In this document: positions 1 through 5,254 of the stretch, in pieces | How the letters are laid out: each line of letters begins with the position of its first letter | Position numbering within the stretch: position 1 is the first letter of the stretch | Made by a program: the position numbers and the translations under genes | The notes under the pieces: generated by a model | The model's database searches: none | The model's input: only the letters and a program-made list of their open reading frames with translations | What the model was told of the DNA's origin: nothing | Assembly (NCBI GenBank): GCA_030673275.1 | Contig: DAOVJL010000107.1 | Location: 1 to 5,254, forward strand | Origin: Sulfurimonas sp. | Lineage (GTDB): Bacteria > Campylobacterota > Campylobacteria > Campylobacterales > Sulfurimonadaceae | Length of the DNA: 5,254 bases | Reading direction: 5' to 3'

Positions 1-1747
1 CATCATTTACATTCAGTGTACTATATATCTCTAAACCTCTAAGACTATACTGCTTAAGCTTAAACCTATGACGAGAAAGGAATCTTTTAAAACGGTTAGT
101 TTGGCTTATATCTACTATATATTTATGAATTACATCACGAAAATGTTCTATATCAGTAGGAATAGTGAATTTTTTTTCATAGCTATTATCATCAAACCAC
201 TCTACCACTCTTGAATTATTTAAGTTCATAGCAGTTGCTACAATATTTATACTGGTTTTTGCATCTATCTCTCTAATCCTAGAGTTACAATTATGTCTCA
301 TATTTGATTTAGCTTTGGATGTTTTAACAGCATCTATCCAACTACACCTAGTAATCTTTTTATCATTAACCGTTATTTTAACAATATCTCCATTATGAAG
401 CTCGCTTAGCAATGGTGCTTTCGTCTTATTTACAAGTGCCGATTTTGCTTTATTACCCACATGTGTATGTACTGCATAAGCAAAATCAAGTACAACTGCA
501 CCGCGAGGAAGAGTAAAAGCTTGTCCGGTAGGGGAAAAAACAGATATATCTTCACTATATAAATCATTTTTAATCAAATCATAAAAATCTTCTACAGATT
601 CATTTTGATAACCTAAATTATTTAACCAATCCAGCTTAATACTATTGTTTCCACCACTCTTATACTTCCAGTGCGCGGCAACTCCAAGCTCAGCTGTTTT
701 ATGCATGTCACGAGTTCTTATTTGAACTTCAAAAATAGCAGTATTGTAAAAAACAGTAGTATGAAGAGTTTGGTAACCATTATCTTTAGCAACTGCTATA
801 TAATCTTTAAATCGTGAACTAAGTGGTTGAAAATGCAGATGAATAAGTCCTAAAATTTTATAGCATGCAACTGGATCATCCGTTAATATTCTAACTGCTA
901 AAAGGTCTAAAATCTCTTCTATACCTACACCTTTTCTCTGCATTTTGAGATAAATAGAGTAGCGGTGTTTTACACGAGAAATTATCTCAAAATCATCTTC
1001 ACAAAATCCATTTTTAGATAAAAGTTTATGAATTGATTCTTTAAATTCATCTAGTTTCATCTCAATTGCATGATAGTTTGTATCAAGATAATTGTCTATA
1101 TGATGTTTTTCTTCTTTAAAAAGATATGAGAAGCTCAAGTCTTCTAATATATTTTTCAAAAAAGAGATACCAAGACGATGAGCAATTGGTCCATAAACGA
1201 CAAGTGTCTCTTCTGCAATCCGTTGTTGTTTATGATCTGGCAGTGCATCAAGAGTAAGCATATTATGAAGTCTGTCACAAAGCTTTACTACCAAAACCCT
1301 AACATCTTCTATACTTGCTAAAAGCATTTTTCTAAATGATAGTGCGGAAACAACTAATCGGTCATTTGAAGTAGATGGAATCAGTTCAGAATCTCTAATC
1401 ATATCAATCTTTGTAAGACCCTCTACCAAGTGTGCTACATCAGATCCAAAAAGTTCTTTGATCTCATCAATACTAACCTCAGTATCTTCCACTATATCAT
1501 GAAGAAGTGCTGCTATTGCCATAGATTCATCATTGGTTATAGAAGAAACAATACTAGCAACTAAAATAGGGTGAATTATGTAGGGAAGCCCACTTTTTCG
1601 AAACTGGTTTTCGTGAGCTTTTTTAGAGTATTCTAATGCTTTATACAGAGCATCACTTGGATTGATTTGTGAGAAAAGATAATTTATAGCCGAGTCAACA
1701 TCACGTAGATGCTTAACTTTTTCAATATCTACTTGACTCAAGCTCAA
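1..1747 (-). CDS. spoT: Bifunctional (p)ppGpp synthetase/hydrolase SpoT (RelA/SpoT family), 3' end cut by window edge
   Basis: The 582 visible residues make and degrade the stringent-response alarmone (p)ppGpp. The HD hydrolase domain (about 35-200) has R50, H59, H83-D84, E87-D88 and the D158-RLHN-M-L-T165 segment, so hydrolase residues look intact. The synthetase domain (about 240-362) has RVKHRYSIYLKM at 258-269, DLLAVR at 281-286, RFKD at 312-315, NGYQTLHT at 323-330 and EVQIRT at 340-345. RFKD is the RXKD signature of bifunctional enzymes, as opposed to the EXDD of synthetase-only RelA. A TGS domain follows (about 401-460, with the tRNA-end-sensing histidine of AYAVH at 427), then the linking helical region. 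Family members are about 700-780 residues, so the C-terminal regulatory part (ACT type) should lie beyond position 1. The TTG start is chosen because no ATG occurs until residue 76, which would delete much of the HD domain, and GAGAAG sits 7 bases upstream. One oddity is alanine at 320 where KDYIAxPK normally has proline. A single Rel/SpoT enzyme per genome is usual in Campylobacterota. Confidence 0.95.
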   Translation of the reverse strand, partial: MSLSQVDIEKVKHLRDVDSAINYLFSQINPSDALYKALEYSKKAHENQFRKSGLPYIIHPILVASIVSSITNDESMAIAALLHDIVEDTEVSIDEIKELFGSDVAHLVEGLTKIDMIRDSELIPSTSNDRLVVSALSFRKMLLASIEDVRVLVVKLCDRLHNMLTLDALPDHKQQRIAEETLVVYGPIAHRLGISFLKNILEDLSFSYLFKEEKHHIDNYLDTNYHAIEMKLDEFKESIHKLLSKNGFCEDDFEIISRVKHRYSIYLKMQRKGVGIEEILDLLAVRILTDDPVACYKILGLIHLHFQPLSSRFKDYIAVAKDNGYQTLHTTVFYNTAIFEVQIRTRDMHKTAELGVAAHWKYKSGGNNSIKLDWLNNLGYQNESVEDFYDLIKNDLYSEDISVFSPTGQAFTLPRGAVVLDFAYAVHTHVGNKAKSALVNKTKAPLLSELHNGDIVKITVNDKKITRCSWIDAVKTSKAKSNMRHNCNSRIREIDAKTSINIVATAMNLNNSRVVEWFDDNSYEKKFTIPTDIEHFRDVIHKYIVDISQTNRFKRFLSRHRFKLKQYSLRGLEIYSTLNVND

Positions 1748-1751
1748 TATA

Positions 1752-1970
1752 TTACTTCTCTATATCAACAAAGCCTTTAATAGTTATAAGGCCCTCAGCT
1801 ATCTCCATTAAAGCTAAATCCGCAGCTTTAACATTTTTAGAAACACTTAATTTACTTATTGCACCATTTAAAAGTTCATCTGTTCTTTTGGAAACTGCAA
1901 TTGCTAACTGATAACGATCCATGCTTGGATTATTCTCTAAAATTTTTGCTGTTAATACTTCTACTTTCAT
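1752..1970 (-). CDS. rpoZ: DNA-directed RNA polymerase subunit omega
   Basis: This 72-residue protein is the small omega subunit, which binds the beta' subunit, helps RNA polymerase assemble and, in many bacteria, forms part of a ppGpp-binding site. The RYQLAIAVSKRTDEL segment (19-33) matches the conserved omega core (RFxLxxxAxxRAxxL in E. coli). ALMEIAEGLI (53-62) matches the ALREIxEGxI segment near its end. The length is typical for the short omega of Campylobacterota. The ATG start has AAGGA six bases upstream. Its place between pyrH and spoT is the conserved order in this phylum, and only four bases separate its TAA stop from the spoT TTG start, so the two are almost certainly one transcript. 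Encoding omega next to the ppGpp enzyme is fitting where omega contributes to ppGpp sensing, but that link is inferred here from family knowledge. Confidence 0.93.
   Translation of the reverse strand: MKVEVLTAKILENNPSMDRYQLAIAVSKRTDELLNGAISKLSVSKNVKAADLALMEIAEGLITIKGFVDIEK
1755..1760 (-). promoter_or_regulatory. Ribosome binding site for spoT, inside the end of rpoZ
   Basis: On the minus strand GAGAAG is followed by TAATATA and then TTG at 1747. The site overlaps the last two sense codons of rpoZ (GAG AAG, then stop TAA at 1754-1752). This placement supports the TTG start and suggests that spoT translation is coupled to rpoZ. Confidence 0.65.
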
Positions 1971-1976
1971 TTCTTT

Positions 1977-1981
1977 TCCTT
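1977..1981 (-). promoter_or_regulatory. Ribosome binding site for rpoZ
   Basis: AAGGA on the minus strand lies six bases before the ATG at 1970, inside a purine-rich run (GAAAAGGAAAAGAA). It supports the chosen start. Confidence 0.65.
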
Positions 1982-1991
1982 TTCATATATT

Positions 1992-2064
1992 GTCCCGTAA
2001 AGGAAAGTATACCCACAAGGGGGCACGCTGATTCCCTTTACTCCGCTGGCGCCGCTGTGGCGAC
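1992..2064. repeat. GC-rich intergenic block with nested inverted repeats (possible dispersed repeat or structured RNA)
   Basis: This block fills most of the 104-base gap between pyrH and rpoZ. Positions 2012-2063 hold 35 G or C out of 52 (67%), far above the AT-rich genes around it. GTAAAGG (1997-2003) is the exact inverse of CCTTTAC (2035-2041). Inside that loop, ATACCC (2009-2014) pairs with GGGCAC (2021-2026) on the minus-strand RNA as a 6-bp stem including two G-U pairs and a 6-base loop. Beyond it, CGCC (2050-2053) pairs with GGCG (2059-2062). No T-run follows on the transcribed strand, so it is not a standard intrinsic terminator. TATACT at 2011-2006 (minus) could be a -10 box for rpoZ, but no -35 is visible. 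The compact, structured, base-composition-shifted character suggests a REP-like or MITE-like dispersed repeat. That is an inference from one copy. Confidence 0.6.
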
Positions 2065-2070
2065 TAAAGT

Positions 2071-2797
<727 letters not shown>

Positions 2798-2810
2798 TCA
2801 TAATCCGCGA

Positions 2811-2816
2811 ATTGTA
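2811..2816 (-). promoter_or_regulatory. Candidate -10 element for pyrH-rpoZ-spoT
   Basis: TACAAT on the minus strand, preceded by TTTTAAG, lies 25 bases before the pyrH start in the gap after nirA. Campylobacterota housekeeping promoters typically have a -10 box and AT-rich upstream DNA without a clear -35, which is what is seen here. Readthrough from nirA is the alternative, since no good terminator is visible in the gap. Confidence 0.35.
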
Positions 2817-2862
2817 CTTAAAATTGGCTTTTGTTTTGCTTTGAAAAAATTATAAAGAAGAT

Positions 2863-4791
2863 TTAAAGTAAAATAAAATCTGTTATTTCAGAAAAAACAA
2901 CTGCTCTGTTTTGCGATTTTGAGTCAAGTATATTGTCTAACATCATTGCTATGTTTTCATCGATACTTGGTACTATATCTCGTATATTTTTCATTTTTTC
3001 ATTTTTTAAAACATTCGTAAATCTGTCATAAGCAGAGTATGGTTCATTATTTGTAAGTTTGTAGTAAAGTTTACGACCTAAAGTAAACAGTTCAAACTCC
3101 TCATTCTTGCCTGTTACAACATTAGTGCTAAAACCTATATTTACACCAATCTCTTTCTCTCTTAAATATGCACCAAGTTTCATCATAAAACCGATAGCTG
3201 CTGGAGTATAAAGTTTTAAAACTCTATCATGAAATGCTTCGAAAGTTTCATCTATTTTTCTATTTTTTTTATACTCCAACATTAAAGTTTCAACATAAAA
3301 CGAAGCATATCTAAGCGGTGCTGATTTTATAACAGTATATCCTTCAATACCTTCGCTAGTTAACTTCCCACCAAGAGAGATATGAACACCTCCCTCAGTC
3401 TCTCCGGCTTGCCCTCCTTGGTTGTGGGTTCCTTTTGTTTTGCACCCTTCAAAGCCAATATCGCCCAAGCCATGAATTCCACACCCTTTTACACATGCTG
3501 ACCAGTACATTCTAACTCTACTCTTAACCAACGGAACTTTGTCTTGTAAATACTCAGCCATTTTTATAGCATCTGATTTATTTTCAATTACACCAAATGA
3601 GCAATGTTGCGTGCCTGCACAAGCAACTAAATGGTTTTTGTATGGCGTATCTACACTTTTGTACTTTTGAAATATATCCTCAGATAGTAATAAATCTACA
3701 TCTTTTACACCAAGTATATAAAGGCTCTGTTCTATATCAAATCTAATCTCAGAATTTCCAAATTTTTCACTTAAATCTGCAACAGCCACTAAATCTGCTC
3801 CACTAAAAATACCGCCTGGAACCACCATATGAACTGCAAAAGTCCCATCACGAAGTTGGACTTTTCCATGGTCAGGATCATTAAAATCAAGTTTTGTCAT
3901 TGTCTCACCGGCTTTTGCAAAATTAAATTTAGCATTTTGCCTTATTGCTGTTGATATTTTATCTATACCTACTGCATCTATTAGAAAATGTAGTCTGTTT
4001 TTATTTCTGTTATCCCTAAAACCAAATCTTTTAAATATATCTATTATTGACTCATATGCTTTCTCAACCTCATCAGCAGATGAAAGGAATATATCTGCAC
4101 TCTTGGCAATTTTTCCAACTTTACCGCCAAGGTACATGTTATAACCATAAGCACCATCCTTTTGGGCTAAAACAAAACAGCAATCGTGTCCAAAGACATT
4201 ACATCTGTTTGATATTGAACCTGTTATAGCAGTGTTAAATTTTCTAGGAAGTGCAGATATCCACTCAGGATTATGCAAAAACTTACTTTGAAGTCTCTCC
4301 AGCAATTTTTGCGATGCTAAAACATTATCAAAACCATAACTGTCAAGCGGGTCATTAAGTATATTTCTAAAATTATCTACACCTGTCTGATAGGCATCAA
4401 TACCAACACTGGCCATTTTTTTAAAAACTGCCGGTAAGTCTTTTATATCCAAGTATCTAAACTCTATCTGTGCTCTTGTTGTAATATCAATATAATTTTG
4501 TCCATACTCTTGTGCTATCTCTCCCAAAGCTTTCGCTTGTTTTGCATTTAAATATCCGCCGGGAATACGAACCCGTATCATAAACTTTTGCGGTGTAACA
4601 GAGTCTTTATCATATATTCCAAAACATTTTAAAAAGTACTTTTTATCTTCATCAGGAATGGATTTATATCCATCTTGCGCATACTTTTCTAACTTATCCC
4701 AAGCCTCCTTTGGACTTTTTAACTCTTTAATCTTTTCAATTTTGTTAACTTTTTTTGCTCTTGCATTATAAGCTTTTTGTAACTCTACCAT
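2863..4791 (-). CDS. nirA: Assimilatory nitrite reductase (siroheme/[4Fe-4S], probably ferredoxin-dependent) with C-terminal extension
   Basis: The protein (642 residues) is a nitrite/sulfite reductase hemoprotein, expected to reduce nitrite to ammonium with six electrons in the cytoplasm. The first ferredoxin-like half-domain has KFMIRVRIPGG (69-78), DITTRAQIEF (102-111) and DNFRNI (139-144). LPRKFNTAITG (181-191) follows. The second half-domain is at about 309-362. The cluster and siroheme ligands are C391-x5-C397 and C433-x3-C437, and GDIGFEG (443-449) follows as usual. The catalytic fold appears to end near residue 530, leaving about 110 extra residues; cyanobacterial NirA is near 510 in total. 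There is no FAD/NAD(P)H domain, so ferredoxin is the likely donor. The ATG start has GGAG seven bases upstream. The nitrate reductase gene lies directly upstream, which favours nitrite over sulfite as substrate, although sulfite reductases share the same motifs. Confidence 0.9.
   Translation of the reverse strand: MVELQKAYNARAKKVNKIEKIKELKSPKEAWDKLEKYAQDGYKSIPDEDKKYFLKCFGIYDKDSVTPQKFMIRVRIPGGYLNAKQAKALGEIAQEYGQNYIDITTRAQIEFRYLDIKDLPAVFKKMASVGIDAYQTGVDNFRNILNDPLDSYGFDNVLASQKLLERLQSKFLHNPEWISALPRKFNTAITGSISNRCNVFGHDCCFVLAQKDGAYGYNMYLGGKVGKIAKSADIFLSSADEVEKAYESIIDIFKRFGFRDNRNKNRLHFLIDAVGIDKISTAIRQNAKFNFAKAGETMTKLDFNDPDHGKVQLRDGTFAVHMVVPGGIFSGADLVAVADLSEKFGNSEIRFDIEQSLYILGVKDVDLLLSEDIFQKYKSVDTPYKNHLVACAGTQHCSFGVIENKSDAIKMAEYLQDKVPLVKSRVRMYWSACVKGCGIHGLGDIGFEGCKTKGTHNQGGQAGETEGGVHISLGGKLTSEGIEGYTVIKSAPLRYASFYVETLMLEYKKNRKIDETFEAFHDRVLKLYTPAAIGFMMKLGAYLREKEIGVNIGFSTNVVTGKNEEFELFTLGRKLYYKLTNNEPYSAYDRFTNVLKNEKMKNIRDIVPSIDENIAMMLDNILDSKSQNRAVVFSEITDFILL
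2866..3111 (-). other. C-terminal region of NirA resembling a Ser/Thr protein kinase C-lobe end (non-catalytic)
   Basis: Residues 561-642 of NirA follow the spacing of kinase helices F to I. E567-L-F-T-L-G572 sits where kinases have D-x-F/Y-S-L-G. L575-Y576 with L579-T580 and P584-Y585 match LYxxLTGxxPY/F. P608 and the LDNIL stretch (618-622), then N628-R629 and SEITDFI (634-640), match the closing LPxxLxxxLxxxLxxdPxxR...E.xxxL pattern. The ATP-binding lobe, the HRD catalytic loop and DFG are absent, so no kinase activity is expected. Some assimilatory nitrate operons, such as those of Pseudomonas, include a kinase gene beside nir/nas, so a fused remnant is plausible. The resemblance was judged by eye and may be coincidence. 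Confidence 0.4.
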
Positions 4792-4798
4792 TTTAAAG

Positions 4799-4802
4799 CT
4801 CC
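4799..4802 (-). promoter_or_regulatory. Ribosome binding site for nirA
   Basis: GGAG on the minus strand lies seven bases upstream of the ATG at 4791. It supports this start over the later in-frame ATG at residue 71, which would fall inside the conserved KFMIRVRIPGG motif. Confidence 0.65.
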
Positions 4803-4829
4803 AATTATTATCTTAATATAAGGATAGCT

Positions 4830-4859
4830 ATTTTATGGGCATAAATATGCAATTTTATG
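4830..4859. promoter_or_regulatory. Palindrome flanked by direct repeats in the narB-nirA gap (possible operator)
   Basis: GCATAAATATGC (4839-4850) has perfect 5-bp arms around a 2-base centre. ATTTTATG occurs on each side, at 4830-4837 and 4852-4859. It lies 39 bases or more before the nirA start. Further downstream on the minus strand, TATATT (4820-4815) and GATAAT (4812-4807) could serve as -10 boxes, without a recognisable -35. A regulator site or a small mRNA hairpin between the two genes are both possible; AT-rich DNA yields such palindromes by chance. Confidence 0.25.
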
Positions 4860-4867
4860 ATTATTTT

Positions 4868-5254
4868 TTATACAATAGTAATTTTTTCTATTCTCACAGC
4901 ATTATGATTATAGTCTGGCTGGTAAGATTCTTTGTCAAATAAATCATTTGTAAGATAATTTACTTCACGATTACTAATCGGGATAAATATTGTTTTTTCT
5001 CTTATATTGTCAGTTATTAATATTTTTGTAATCAACGTACCTCTTATTGAGAGAACTTTAACCTCTTCACCATCTTTTATATTTAACATGTCAGCATCTG
5101 ACGGATGTATTTCACAAAAATTCAACTCTTTATATTTTTGTAAAAATGGCGGTAAAGTTGTTTTTATTCCACTGTGCCATTGGTCTCTTGTTCTGCCGGT
5201 TAGAAGGATAAAAGGATATTGGGTAGTTGTTTTTTCGCTTAGTTCTTTGTTTTC
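4868..5254 (-). CDS. narB: Assimilatory nitrate reductase, molybdopterin catalytic subunit, C-terminal part (5' end beyond window)
   Basis: The 128 visible residues are the end of a molybdopterin oxidoreductase of the assimilatory NarB/NasA/NasC type, which reduces nitrate to nitrite in the cytoplasm. The frame stays open to the right edge. YPFILLTGRTRDQWHSG (13-29) matches the YPFxLxTGRxRDQWHTxT motif that opens the molybdopterin-dinucleotide-binding domain and contacts the cofactor. EIHPSDA (48-54), then the DGEEVKVLSIRG strand-turn (61-72) and NYLTNDLFDKESYQPD (99-114), match the LTND.xDP.SxQPxxK ending of nitrate reductases. The ending AVRIEKI closes the domain as usual. Family members run about 700-900 residues, so the [4Fe-4S] N-terminus and most of the enzyme lie outside. 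The TTG at 5125 is internal and not a start. nirA follows 76 bases downstream, giving a nitrate-to-ammonium pair. Periplasmic NapA and formate dehydrogenases share this domain, but the RDQWH and LTND signatures with nirA alongside favour the assimilatory type. Confidence 0.88.
   Translation of the reverse strand, partial: ENKELSEKTTTQYPFILLTGRTRDQWHSGIKTTLPPFLQKYKELNFCEIHPSDADMLNIKDGEEVKVLSIRGTLITKILITDNIREKTIFIPISNREVNYLTNDLFDKESYQPDYNHNAVRIEKITIV

Noticed and set aside
1520..1522. First ATG in the spoT frame as the real start
   Set aside because: It would remove residues 1-75, including R50 and H59 of the hydrolase site, which are clearly conserved; the upstream TTG has a good ribosome binding site.
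2815..2862. T-run (six T) on the minus strand downstream of nirA as a terminator
   Set aside because: No stable hairpin precedes it; the only inverse match around it is CTTT/AAAG.
2871..2892. Possible intrinsic terminator at the end of nirA (TCTG/CAGA stem followed by a T-rich run on the minus strand)
   Set aside because: The stem is only four AT/GC-mixed pairs, lies inside the coding sequence, and the T-run is interrupted; too weak to call.
4047..4229. Plus-strand reading frame antisense to nirA
   Set aside because: It is short, antisense to a strongly supported gene and has no motif.
4868..5125. A separate 85-residue gene starting at TTG 5125
   Set aside because: The frame is open upstream to the window edge and encodes the YPFILLTGRTRDQWHSG nitrate reductase motif, so this is only the end of a longer gene.

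Overview
The window looks like chromosomal DNA of a free-living Campylobacterota (Epsilonproteobacteria) species, most likely Sulfurimonas or a close relative. The DNA is AT-rich, all genes lie on the minus strand with short gaps, and the order pyrH-rpoZ-spoT is, from memory, the one found in Campylobacter jejuni and Helicobacter pylori. The genus is an inference from gene content, because assimilatory nitrate genes are not typical of those two pathogens. Genes are described below in transcription order, from the right edge to the left.

Right part (5254 to 2863): the 3' end of a molybdopterin assimilatory nitrate reductase (narB/nasA type), a 76-bp gap holding a small palindrome, then nirA for a siroheme/[4Fe-4S] nitrite reductase. 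Together they reduce nitrate to nitrite to ammonium for nitrogen assimilation. NirA carries about 110 extra C-terminal residues. The last 80 or so resemble the end of a Ser/Thr protein kinase fold, without any kinase active site.

Left part (2785 to 1): pyrH (UMP kinase), rpoZ (RNA polymerase omega) and spoT (bifunctional (p)ppGpp synthetase/hydrolase, cut by the left edge). spoT begins with TTG four bases after the rpoZ stop, and its ribosome binding site lies inside the end of rpoZ. This set links pyrimidine nucleotide supply, RNA polymerase assembly and the stringent response.

Between pyrH and rpoZ lies a compact GC-rich block with nested inverted repeats (about 1992-2064) that stands out sharply from its AT-rich surroundings. 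It looks like a dispersed intergenic repeat or structured RNA element. No RNA genes, CRISPR arrays, insertion sequences or convincing intrinsic terminators were seen, and no gene-free stretch exceeds about 105 bases.
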